Below are positions 7,532 through 13,856 of a DNA stretch of 13,856 bases, one piece after another. The stretch's first letter is position 1; each line of letters starts with the position of its first letter. This stretch comes from Parachlorella kessleri (lineage: Eukaryota; Chlorophyta; Trebouxiophyceae; Chlorellales; Chlorellaceae). The stretch covers positions 1 to 13,856 of the forward strand of contig BBXU01003202.1 in the NCBI GenBank assembly GCA_001598975.1, read 5' to 3'. The notes below the pieces were generated by a model. That model had not been told where the DNA came from, did no database searches, and saw only the letters and a list, made by a program, of their open reading frames with translations. A program made the position numbers and the translations under genes.

Positions 7532-7580
7532 TTTTTTATTTTATGTTTTTTTCATTAATAAAAAAACATAAAATAAAAAA
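7532..7580. repeat. 21-bp perfect A/T hairpin after rps12
   Basis: Positions 7532-7552 pair perfectly with 7560-7580 around the loop CATTAAT. The arms are nearly pure A/T with a single internal G-C pair. It begins 17 bases after the rps12 stop, a position suited to transcript 3' end formation or protection. Confidence 0.85.
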
Positions 7581-7700
7581 CAACAAGCTTTTAGCTTTTA
7601 TATTTGGCTTAAAAAAAAACAAAAACGTTTTGAATTACCCAATAATCATAAAAGCTAAATGATTAAAAAATATAACTACTAAAAAAATACTAATTAATAT

Positions 7701-8284
7701 ATGAATCAAAATATAAAAAATCAAAAAACAAAAATTCCTTTTTTATCTAATCGATTAAGTTCAAGACGTTCGGGGTACAGTCCCCAAAGTATCCATACTC
7801 AATTTAATTTTTTTTATTTACAGATAAATTTATAAATTTGTTAATGCGTGATGGAAAAAAAATAAAAGCAGCAAAATTATTTTTTGATATGCTACTTTTT
7901 TTAAAAAAAAGATTAGAAAAAGATACCGATAAAAAATCATATGGAGTAAAACACTTAATGCATGATTTTTCTGTATTACATTTTTTATCAAAAGCAGTGG
8001 AAAATGTAACACCTAGTTTAGAAGTACGAAAAGTTAGAGTTTCAGGTACAACTTATTTAGTGCCTGCCATATTGTCAAAAAAAAGACAAGAAACTACCGC
8101 TGTACGTTGGATAATAGAATCTGCTAGAAAAAAAAAAGATAAATCAAAAGGAGATTTTTCCGAATGTTTAGCAGATGAAATTTTTGATGCTTATAAAAAA
8201 CAAGGTCAAGCCCATCAAAAACGAGATGAGTTACATCGTTTAGCAGAAGCAAATCGTGCATATATTCGATATCGTTGGTGGTAA
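7701..8284 (+). CDS. rps7: Ribosomal protein uS7, N-terminal part in another frame
   Basis: This encodes small-subunit protein uS7, which organises the head of the ribosomal small subunit. The long frame ends at 8284 and is clearly S7: FINLLMRDGKKIKAAKLFFD, then VENVTPSLEVRKVRVSGTTY, VRWIIESARKK, and the C-terminal LADEIFDAYKKQGQAHQKRD to AYIRYRWW. In that frame a stop at 7805-7807 lies upstream, and the first in-frame start candidates are TTG 7838 or ATG 7844, which would cut off the conserved TDKFINLL. An ATG at 7701 in another frame encodes a basic leader (MNQNIKNQKTKIPFLSNRLS onward). The frames meet at a run of eight T (7808-7815); a -1 step or one extra T joins them, giving about 194 residues. 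The 7701 start is therefore inferred. If the frames are not joined, the protein starts at 7838 or 7844 and is short at the N-terminus. Confidence 0.85.
7808..7815 (+). other. Frameshift site at the start of rps7 (T8)
   Basis: Codons from ATG 7701 start at positions divisible by 3, and the conserved S7 frame starts at positions congruent to 2 mod 3. The two overlap only across this T run and its flanks. Left unshifted, the 7701 frame stops soon after at TAA, with QINL as its last residues. Confidence 0.7.
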
Positions 8285-8310
8285 TATAATTTTTTTTAAT
8301 ATTTTATTCT

Positions 8311-8337
8311 ACACACTTTTTTAAAAAAAAAGTGTGT
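8311..8337. repeat. 12-bp perfect hairpin after rps7
   Basis: ACACACTTTTTT (8311-8322) pairs with AAAAAAGTGTGT (8326-8337) around AAA. It begins 26 bases after the rps7 stop codon. It is a good candidate for a transcript 3' end or processing structure. Confidence 0.75.
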
Positions 8338-8471
8338 GTCATCTTTTTTACTTTGTATCTTTTTTTACACAGTATTCTTTTTTTACTTTGTAAAAAAAGC
8401 TAAAAGCTGGCTTTGGCTTTTTAACAAGTTAAAAAGATACAAGTTAAAAAGATACAAGTTAAAAATATGCA

Positions 8472-8530
8472 AGCTATCTTTTTTTTTAAAAAAAAAAGCC
8501 TACAGAGTAGGCTTAAAAAAAAAGATAGCT
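8472..8530. repeat. 16-bp hairpin enclosing a second hairpin
   Basis: Positions 8472-8487 pair perfectly with 8515-8530. Within the loop, AAGCCTAC (8496-8503) pairs with GTAGGCTT (8507-8514) around AGA. This is a hairpin inside a hairpin, consistent with one palindromic module inserted into another. Confidence 0.85.
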
Positions 8531-8685
8531 GGTTCTCCTATGCTCCATGCATTACATGGAAAACCTACAATGGAGAATATATAGCTATCTTTTTTATATT
8601 ATAAAAAAGCCAATTTTTATTAAGGTCAAATAAAAAAACTCTTTTTATTAAAATATACATATAAAATATGGTTTTATTTTATAAA

Positions 8686-8756
8686 GGTTGGGTAACATAA
8701 AGGTAATGTGCGGGATTGCAAATCCTAAAATGGCAGTTCAAATCTGCCCCTAACCT
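8686..8756 (+). tRNA. trnC(gca): tRNA-Cys (anticodon GCA)
   Basis: The acceptor GGTTGGG (8686-8692) pairs with CCTAACC (8749-8755) with one G-U pair. The discriminator is T (8756), the base expected for cysteine. The anticodon loop TTGCAAA has GCA at 8718-8720; its stem CGGGA/TCCTA has one G-U pair and a C-A mismatch at the outer pair. The T arm GGCAG/CTGCC encloses TTCAAAT. The total is 71 bases, with no encoded CCA. It decodes UGU and UGC. Confidence 0.95.
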
Positions 8757-8904
8757 GTTTTATATACTAAATTTCTTATTTTTTATTGGATTTAGGTGTT
8801 TTCTCAATGCTTTGCATTAAGAATTCATTAATTCTAGCTTATTCTTTTTTACTACGTTTCATCTTTTTTACTTTGTATCATCTTTTTTTTTAAACGTACT
8901 ATGT

Positions 8905-9020
8905 CAAAATTATAGTTCCGGTAAATAAAAGGAGTTGCATTATATTCTTTTGATGTACAAGAGCTCAACCTCATGTAAGCGCAGTGTACGTAATTACATC
9001 AAGGTAACCTAAATCTAGTA
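8905..9020 (+). ncRNA. Possible structured RNA gene, unidentified
   Basis: This stretch is richer in G+C than its surroundings, contains no known repeat module and has no sustained open frame. TTGATGTA (8952-8959) pairs with TACATCAA (8997-9004), extendable by two G-U pairs. ACCTAAATC (9009-9017) is complementary to GATTTAGGT (8789-8797). The piece GAGCTCAACCTCATGTAAGC loosely recalls the loop C and helix III region of 5S rRNA. Green algal mitochondria often carry a 5S gene, but I cannot build a full 5S fold. An RNase P RNA or a degraded gene are alternatives. Strand is assumed from the neighbours. Confidence 0.25.
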
Positions 9021-9288
9021 AAAAAAACAAGGAATCACTATATAACATATTTAAATGTTATATTTATATATTGTTTATTTTTTTGTTGTTATTTGTTCTT
9101 CTTACGCTAGTTGGGACACAGTGTAGCTATTAAAAAAAAGCATATTATCCTACTCTCCATTTTCGCTTCTCCATTTTTAATGTAGAATAGGATAATAGGA
9201 TAACCAAAAATGGAGAACCATATTTTTTTTAACCTACTGCTTTTATTTTTAGCATTGCTATCTCCATTTATCTTTTTTTTTAAAAAAA

Positions 9289-9339
9289 GCTTATAATATA
9301 AGCGAAGCTTGTCTTTTTTATAATATAAAAAAGATGGAG
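9289..9339 (+). repeat. Direct repeat flanking nad2, upstream copy
   Basis: GCTTATAATATAAGCGAAGC is followed by TTGTCTTTTTTATAATATAA and AAAAGATGGAGA. The same block recurs at 11117-11166 with a few substitutions. Each copy contains two small hairpins (CTTATAATATAAG and CTTTTTTATA..TATAAAAAAG). Confidence 0.8.
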
Positions 9340-9505
9340 AAACGCATTTCTTTTTTAGGGTTTTCCTATTCTCGGCAAAGCATGGATAACAATCGATAAA
9401 AAAAAGAACAATATAAAAAAATCTTTTATCTTATCAACACATAATATAACATGAAAAAACCATGTAAAATATATATAAAATAGTGTAAAAAAAAGAAAAC
9501 TAGAC

Positions 9506-11092
9506 ATGATTTTAAATGTTAATCAAGCGTCTCTAGCTCTCCATAGTACAGCTATGGGTCCTATAACACAATTTCAAGCTTATTTATTTGATAATGATTT
9601 TGGGGCATTGTTTCCTGAATTATTTTTGGTATCAAGTGGTATCTTTTTATTAGTTTATGGTGTAATTTATAGCACATCAAAAACAAATAATTATCCACTA
9701 CTTTTACAGAATATTAGCTGGTTGAGTCTTGTTGCCTTAATAGGGACTATATTATTAATAATTAATAATCCTATAAAAAATGCGTCTTTATTATATAATA
9801 CTTTAATTATTGATGATTTTACAAAATTTATAAAATTACTGGTACTTGTAAGTAGTTTTTTTTCAATATATATATCTATTGATTATATCAAGCAAGAATC
9901 TATAAATGCTTTTGAGTATATATTATTGATATTATTATCTACATGCAGTATGTTATTTTTAATATCATCTGCTGATTTTATATCTTTATATTTAGCTGTT
10001 GAATTACAAAGTTTATGTTTTTATGTTTTAGCTGCTATAAAAAGAAACTCTGAATTTTCCACAGAAGCTGGTTTGAAATATTTTTTATTAGGAGTTTTTT
10101 CTTCTGGATTATTATTATTTGGCTGCTCATTAATTTATGGTTTTACTGGTGTTACAAATTTTTCTGAACTGGGAAAAATTTTTACTGGTGGGACTGGAGA
10201 TATATTAACTAGCACATCTTCTTTACCTGCTTGTGAATTAGGTATGGTTTTTTTAATCGTAGGTTTTTTATTTAAAATAACTGCAGCACCTTTTCACATG
10301 TGGTCTCCTGATGTTTATGAAGGAGCTCCTACTGGAGTCACCGCTTTTTTTATGATAACACCGAAAGCAGCAATGTTTGCTGTGTTTCTTCGTGTATTTT
10401 TTGTAGGCTTTTATGATTTCATTGTACCTTGGCAAAAAATTTTTATTGTTTGTAGTTTAATTTCTTTGCTTGTAGGTACTTTATCTGCATTGTCTCAAAC
10501 TAAAATTAAAAGACTTTTAGCTTTTAGTTCTATAGGACATGTAGGTTATCTATTAGCTGGTTTTGCTTGTGGTACTATTGAAGGGGTGCAAGCATTATTA
10601 ATATATTTATTTGTGTATATTTTTATGAATATTAATATATTTGCTATTATATTATGTTCAATGCGCCGAGAATATACTTCTGGTATAAAAAGTGTACCTA
10701 GAATAAAATATATTACTGATTTAGCTTTTTTAGCACGTACTAATCCACTAATTGCTCTTACAGGGACTATAACTATGTTTTCAATGGCAGGTATTCCACC
10801 TTTAGCTGGTTTTTATAGTAAAGCATTTTTATTTTTTGCTACTATGAGTTCAAATCTTTATGTACTAGCTGTAATAGGCGTTTTAGCTAGTGTTTTAAGT
10901 TGTTTTTATTATATACGTCTAGTAAAAATAATGTATTTTGAAGCACCTAAAACTTGGTGTAGTTTTTCTCGAGTACCGAGAGAAAATGCATTAGCATTAG
11001 CTATTAGTATATTTATAATTATATTATTAATGGCATATCCAAGTCCTCTTCATTTATTAACACATAAAGTAGCCATTTCATTGGTTATGTAG
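9506..11092 (+). CDS. nad2: NADH dehydrogenase subunit 2
   Basis: This encodes a large antiporter-like membrane subunit of complex I (NuoN family), a proton channel in the inner membrane. The 528-residue product is near the usual algal and plant length and is hydrophobic throughout, with about 14 helices. Landmarks are DFGALFPELFLVSSGIFLL near residue 31, VELQSLCFYVLAA near 166, PFHMWSPDVYEGAPTGVTAF at about 262-281, FSSIGHVGYLLAG near 341, and AGIPPLAGFYSKAFLF near 430. A lysine in the TPKAAMF helix (about 286) matches the conserved channel lysine. The start is the first ATG of the frame; M17 (9554) is an alternative, and the first 20 residues are not strongly conserved. No intron is present, although nad2 is interrupted in many land plants. 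It ends in TAG. Identification is firm. Confidence 0.97.
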   Translation: MILNVNQASLALHSTAMGPITQFQAYLFDNDFGALFPELFLVSSGIFLLVYGVIYSTSKTNNYPLLLQNISWLSLVALIGTILLIINNPIKNASLLYNTLIIDDFTKFIKLLVLVSSFFSIYISIDYIKQESINAFEYILLILLSTCSMLFLISSADFISLYLAVELQSLCFYVLAAIKRNSEFSTEAGLKYFLLGVFSSGLLLFGCSLIYGFTGVTNFSELGKIFTGGTGDILTSTSSLPACELGMVFLIVGFLFKITAAPFHMWSPDVYEGAPTGVTAFFMITPKAAMFAVFLRVFFVGFYDFIVPWQKIFIVCSLISLLVGTLSALSQTKIKRLLAFSSIGHVGYLLAGFACGTIEGVQALLIYLFVYIFMNINIFAIILCSMRREYTSGIKSVPRIKYITDLAFLARTNPLIALTGTITMFSMAGIPPLAGFYSKAFLFFATMSSNLYVLAVIGVLASVLSCFYYIRLVKIMYFEAPKTWCSFSRVPRENALALAISIFIIILLMAYPSPLHLLTHKVAISLVM

Positions 11093-11116
11093 TTTCATCT
11101 CCATATCCTTCGCTTC

Positions 11117-11166
11117 GCTTATAATATAAGCAAAGCGTGTCTTTTTTATATTATAAAAAAGATAGA
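11117..11166 (+). repeat. Direct repeat flanking nad2, downstream copy
   Basis: This matches 9289-9339 apart from a few substitutions (for example GCAAAGCG for GCGAAGCT, and TATATTATA for TATAATATA; the latter change keeps the hairpin). It lies 25 bases past the nad2 stop. Confidence 0.8.
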
Positions 11167-11183
11167 GATAGATGGTTTTCCTA

Positions 11184-11236
11184 TTATCCATGCTATTAGC
11201 TTTTTTACATAGTAAAAAAGCTAATAGCATGGATAA
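11184..11236. repeat. 25-bp perfect hairpin between nad2 and rps10
   Basis: Positions 11184-11208 pair perfectly with 11212-11236 around ATA. The core is the AGCTTTTTTAC/GTAAAAAAGCT module, and the outer arms are ATCCATGCTATT/AATAGCATGGAT. One module thus appears to sit inside the palindromic centre of another. It lies 49 bases before the rps10 start and may be a processing structure. Confidence 0.9.
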
Positions 11237-11284
11237 AATGGATAATAATAAATACACATTTTTTATTAAAAAAAAAACAAAATT

Positions 11285-11620
11285 ATGCAACAAATTCGAA
11301 TTACTATTAAATCTTTTAATATGCAATATCTATTAATTGCTATACAACATATTATTGATATAGCTCGTATTTTAGAAATAAAAACTATTAAAAGAATAGA
11401 TTTACCAAAAAAAATAAAAAAAATAACTGTTATAAGATCTCCTCATATAGATAAAAAATCTAGAGAACAATTTGAAATCAGAAATCATAAAAGTATACTT
11501 ATTTTTAATATGGAAAAAAAATCATGTGCTGTTTTATTTTTTGAATGTATAAAAAATTCACAAATATTTGGAGTAGAATTATCATTAGATTTTAAATTTA
11601 CTTCATATTATTGTATATAA
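11285..11620 (+). CDS. rps10: Ribosomal protein uS10
   Basis: This encodes small-subunit protein uS10, part of the head of the ribosomal small subunit. The 111-residue product has the usual family length. Diagnostic pieces are IRITIKSFN at the N-terminus, then [20 protein letters not shown] followed by [15 protein letters not shown] in the middle, the most conserved part of the family. The C-terminal third (after residue 77) is less conserved. The start is ATG 11285, just after a poly-A stretch, and the stop is TAA. It sits between nad2 and nad7 on the same strand. No frame problem is seen. Confidence 0.95.
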   Translation: MQQIRITIKSFNMQYLLIAIQHIIDIARILEIKTIKRIDLPKKIKKITVIRSPHIDKKSREQFEIRNHKSILIFNMEKKSCAVLFFECIKNSQIFGVELSLDFKFTSYYCI

Positions 11621-12211
11621 ATTGTATCTTTTTTTTATTTTTGGTTTTTATTTTTTTATAAAAAAAATCTATTAAAAAAATAAAAGATGCCTCTATTTTT
11701 ATCCATTTACGCTCCTCCATTTATAAATGGAGTAACACTTCTATGCAGTTCTTGATGCTTTGCATCACTCTTTTAGCTTTTTTACTTTGTAAAAAAGACA
11801 CTGTGTAAAAAAGCTAATAGCATGGAGAGAATCTCCATTTATTAATGGAGTAACACCTGAATGCTCCTATTATTCTCCATTAAAAATGGAGGTAGTTTTT
11901 TTCCGTAAGGAAAAAAAAACCTTTGACAAATAAAGGTTCTCTCCAGGTAGTTCTTCATGCTATTCTTCATAACGCAATGTTGTTCTTTATGCTACGCACA
12001 CTTCGTTATAAAGAATTACATTGTGCTATGCACAATAATAAAAGCATGAATAATAAAAATAGCATGGAGGTTTTCTCGTTCTTTTTTATATAATAAAAAA
12101 GAAAGCAGTTCTTGATGCAATTCTTCATGCTTTGCATGAATAACAGCATCAAAAATAGCATAGGAAACTTTTTTTCTAAAAAAATTATTAATATTTAAAG
12201 AAAGTAATAGT
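11621..12211. repeat. Repeat-filled spacer between rps10 and nad7
   Basis: There is no gene. Positions 11701-11745 hold a full plus-oriented copy of the 45-base element, and 11830-11862 a partial one. Positions 11776-11822 are the AGCTTTTTTACTTTGTAAAAAAG module with its usual GACACT continuation. TTTTTTTCC (11896-11904) pairs with GGAAAAAAA around GTAA. ATTGTGC/GCACAAT pairs near 12022-12040. The region ends with CTTGATGC and TTCATGCTTTGCATGAA modules near 12110-12140. Confidence 0.75.
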
Positions 12212-13414
12212 ATGGCTATTGAAAAAGCAATAAGTCCTAAAAAATTAAAAAATTTTACAATAAATTTTGGTCCTCAACATCCGGCAGCCCATGGAGTTTT
12301 AAGATTAGTTCTAGAAATGAATGGAGAAGTTGTACAACGAGCAGATCCACATATTGGTTTATTACATAGGGGTACAGAAAAATTAATTGAATATAAAAAT
12401 TATTTACAAGCATTACCATATTTTGACCGCCTAGACTATGTTTCTATGATGTGTCAAGAACACGCATATTCGTTGGCTGTAGAAAAATTATTAAACTGTC
12501 AAAATGAAATACCTCCACGTGCACAATATATTCGCGTATTATTTGCAGAAATCACACGTCTGTTGAACCATCTATTAGCATTAACATGTCATGCCATGGA
12601 TGTAGGAGCTTTAACTCCATTTTTATGGGCGTTTGAAGAACGCGAAAAACTTATGGAATTTTATGAAAGAGTTTCGGGAGCACGTATGCATGCTGCTTAT
12701 GTACGTCCAGGCGGTGTTGCTCAAGATTTGCCACATGGATTATGTGAAGATATTTGGAGATTTTCACAACAATTTGCTTCACGTATTGATGAAATGGAAG
12801 AAATGTTAACCAATAATAGAATATGGAAACAAAGATTAGTTGATATTGGTGTTGTTACAGCGGACCAAGCTTTAGATTGGGGTTTCTCTGGAGTAATGTT
12901 ACGTGGTTCTGGTGTTTCATGGGATCTACGAAAAACACAACCTTATGATGTATATGGAAACATGATTTTTGATGTTCCAGTAGGTACACGTGGAGATTGT
13001 TATGATCGTTATTTGATCCGTATAGAAGAAATGCGTCAAAGTTTAAGAATTATGATGCAATGTATAAATGAAATGCCTCAGGGTCTTATTAAAATAGACG
13101 ATCGAAAAATTACTCCTCCTTCTCGTAGTCAAATGAAACAATCGATGGAATCATTAATTCATCATTTTAAACACTATACAGAAGGATTTACTGTTCCAGC
13201 TGGAGAAACTTATACTGCTGTGGAAGCTCCAAAAGGAGAATTTGGTGTATTTCTAGTAAGTAATGGAACAAATAAAGCCCACCGATGTAAGATCCGAGCT
13301 CCTGGGTTCGCACATCTACAAGGTATCGACTTTATGTCTAGAAATCATATGCTAGCTGACGTAGTTACTATTATAGGTACTCAAGATATAGTGTTTGGCG
13401 AAGTAGATCGCTAA
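12212..13414 (+). CDS. nad7: NADH dehydrogenase subunit 7 (49 kDa type)
   Basis: This encodes the peripheral-arm complex I subunit (NuoD/NDUFS2 family) that helps form the ubiquinone-binding cavity. The 400-residue product is close to the roughly 394 residues usual for mitochondrial Nad7. The N-terminal [20 protein letters not shown] (residues 19-38) is the family hallmark and includes the quinone-site histidine loop; [11 protein letters not shown] follows (52-62). Later landmarks are [20 protein letters not shown] near 113-132, [31 protein letters not shown] near 231-249, and the C-terminal [12 protein letters not shown] 12212 gives a short leader before the conserved block, and the stop is TAA. 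No intron is present, although several interrupt nad7 in land plants. The sequence is highly conserved, and identification is firm. Confidence 0.98.
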   Translation: MAIEKAISPKKLKNFTINFGPQHPAAHGVLRLVLEMNGEVVQRADPHIGLLHRGTEKLIEYKNYLQALPYFDRLDYVSMMCQEHAYSLAVEKLLNCQNEIPPRAQYIRVLFAEITRLLNHLLALTCHAMDVGALTPFLWAFEEREKLMEFYERVSGARMHAAYVRPGGVAQDLPHGLCEDIWRFSQQFASRIDEMEEMLTNNRIWKQRLVDIGVVTADQALDWGFSGVMLRGSGVSWDLRKTQPYDVYGNMIFDVPVGTRGDCYDRYLIRIEEMRQSLRIMMQCINEMPQGLIKIDDRKITPPSRSQMKQSMESLIHHFKHYTEGFTVPAGETYTAVEAPKGEFGVFLVSNGTNKAHRCKIRAPGFAHLQGIDFMSRNHMLADVVTIIGTQDIVFGEVDR

Positions 13415-13545
13415 AGCTTTCTTTTCAAAAAACAGGATAAGCTTAGGCTTTTTTTTAAGAAAAAGCGAAGCGTAAGAAGATAAGTGTTCTTGTTTTTTTT
13501 TCAAGTATAATAAGTACTCCTCCATTTATCAATGGAGTAACACCT

Positions 13546-13584
13546 CCATGCAGTTCTTGATGCAAAGCATCAAGAATAGCATGG
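13546..13584. repeat. Two-part hairpin after nad7
   Basis: CCATGC (13546-13551) pairs with GCATGG (13579-13584), and TTCTTGATGC (13554-13563) pairs with GCATCAAGAA (13567-13576) around AAA. A two-base internal loop lies on each side. The loop is AAA where other copies have TTT, which means this copy is in the opposite orientation. Confidence 0.85.
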
Positions 13585-13592
13585 AAAGAACC

Positions 13593-13633
13593 TCCAAGTA
13601 AAGCATTGAGATTTTCTCAATGCTTTACTTGGA
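13593..13633. repeat. 19-bp perfect hairpin after nad7
   Basis: Positions 13593-13611 pair perfectly with 13615-13633 around TTT. The arms combine a TCCAAGTAAAGC module with CATTGAG. Together with the preceding hairpin it forms a tandem pair that could end the nad7 transcript. Confidence 0.85.
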
Positions 13634-13856
13634 AAGTTTCACTTGTCTAAATACACAAAATTTTTGTTAAATATCCACAACAACGTAGATTGTTGTTACA
13701 GATTAAAATCACTATATTTTATTTTTTATTATTGGCGTTTTTTTTTACTGCTTTTATTTCTCTTTTTTACATTTTGTCTTTTTTAGCGAAGCGTGCTTTT
13801 AGCTTTTTTACTTTGTAAAAAAGACACATAGTAAAAAAAGATCGTAGTAAAAAAGC

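Larger units (their letters stand above)
8285..8685. repeat. Repeat-filled spacer between rps7 and trnC(GCA)
   Basis: There is no credible gene. Two strong hairpins (8311-8337 and 8472-8530) are listed separately. Between them lie TTTTTTTAC..GTAAAAAAA and GCTTTTTAAC..GTTAAAAAG modules, and a short direct repeat of ATACAAGTTAAAAAG near 8437-8465. Positions 8530-8580 carry a CTCCATGCATTACATGG block like that at 2158-2174. An open frame across 8336-8584 is low-complexity read-through. Confidence 0.75.
8757..9505. other. Spacer between trnC(GCA) and nad2
   Basis: There is no protein gene. Positions 8799-8900 contain a CAATGCTTTGCATT module and T-rich ACTACG/ACTTTG pieces. Positions 8905-9020 are a non-repetitive, G+C-richer patch (listed separately). 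Positions 9150-9215 carry CTCCATTTTCGCTTCTCCA modules, and 9289-9339 is one of two direct copies flanking nad2. Positions 9400-9505 are A/T rich and form the nad2 leader. Confidence 0.6.
13415..13856. repeat. Repeat-filled region after nad7, to window end
   Basis: There is no gene. Positions 13517-13551 are a copy of the 45-base element, and two strong hairpins follow (13546-13584 and 13593-13633). Positions 13640-13735 are plain A/T-rich sequence with a small AACAA..TTGTT hairpin near 13680. Positions 13798-13845 carry the AGCTTTTTTACTTTGTAAAAAAG module and GACACATAG. The next gene must lie beyond the window. Confidence 0.7.

Noticed and set aside
7755..7800. GGGGTACAGTCCCC as a tRNA or regulatory hairpin
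   Set aside because: It is only a 4-bp stem with no cloverleaf around it, and it lies inside the inferred rps7 leader coding sequence.
7830..8012. Minus-strand open frame opposite rps7
   Set aside because: It is an antisense shadow; its composition is dominated by complement of lysine codons.
8336..8584. Plus-strand open frame of 82 codons
   Set aside because: It consists of T-rich hairpin modules and lysine-rich read-through, and crosses two strong hairpins; no family features.
8940..9020. Group II intron domain V or group I intron core
   Set aside because: GAGCTC..GTAC pieces look faintly similar, but the domain V stem with its conserved catalytic triad and bulge, and the group I core elements, are not found. 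No split gene borders the site.
11078..11326. Minus-strand open frame of 82 codons
   Set aside because: It crosses the 25-bp hairpin and overlaps the ends of nad2 and rps10 in antisense.
13500..13650. Possible CRISPR-like repeat array
   Set aside because: Repeat units are palindromic modules of different kinds without regular spacing or unique spacers, and CRISPR arrays are not expected in mitochondria.

Overview
The window reads as part of a mitochondrial genome, most likely from a green alga. Mitochondrial origin rests on the gene set: complex I subunits nad2, nad4L, nad6 and nad7; a bacterial-type tatC (mttB); the ribosomal protein genes rps4, rps7, rps10 and rps12; and tRNA genes for Leu(CAA) and Cys(GCA). 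The standard genetic code fits every gene (UGG for Trp, no in-frame UGA). The sequence is very A+T rich and carries dense short palindromic repeats between genes. This matches repeat-rich chlorophyte (for example trebouxiophyte or ulvophyte) mitochondrial DNA, but the species cannot be named from the window.

Layout. The left arm (377-3142) is on the minus strand and reads tatC, nad6, nad4L in transcription order. A very A+T-rich spacer of about 880 bases (3143-4024) is a strand switch. Everything to its right is on the plus strand: trnL(CAA), rps4, rps12, rps7, trnC(GCA), nad2, rps10, nad7. Genes are separated by 0.15-0.9 kb spacers made almost entirely of hairpin-forming repeat modules. The main modules are a CTCCATT..AATGGAG palindrome, a GATGCtttGCATC-type palindrome with variable arms, an AGCTTTTTTAC..GTAAAAAAGCT palindrome, and short CGCTTCGC pieces. 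Several spacers contain perfect hairpins with 16-28 bp stems.

Points of interest. (1) rps4 is hugely expanded: about 700 codons against roughly 200 in usual homologues. The same repeat modules that fill the spacers are embedded in its reading frame. (2) Three genes (tatC, rps4, rps7) are each split between two frames at an A or T homopolymer. Conserved protein sequence lies on both sides of each break, which points to systematic homopolymer sequencing error or to recoding or slippage. (3) Long repeat pairs could mediate recombination: an inverted pair flanks nad6-tatC, and an exact 82-bp direct pair flanks trnL. (4) A roughly 110-base patch near 8905-9020 is richer in G+C, is not repeat-derived and is not coding, so it may be an unrecognised structured RNA.

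Together the genes serve respiratory complex I (nad2, nad4L, nad6, nad7), the small subunit of the mitochondrial ribosome (rps4, rps7, rps10, rps12), translation (two tRNAs), and export of folded proteins through the inner membrane (tatC).
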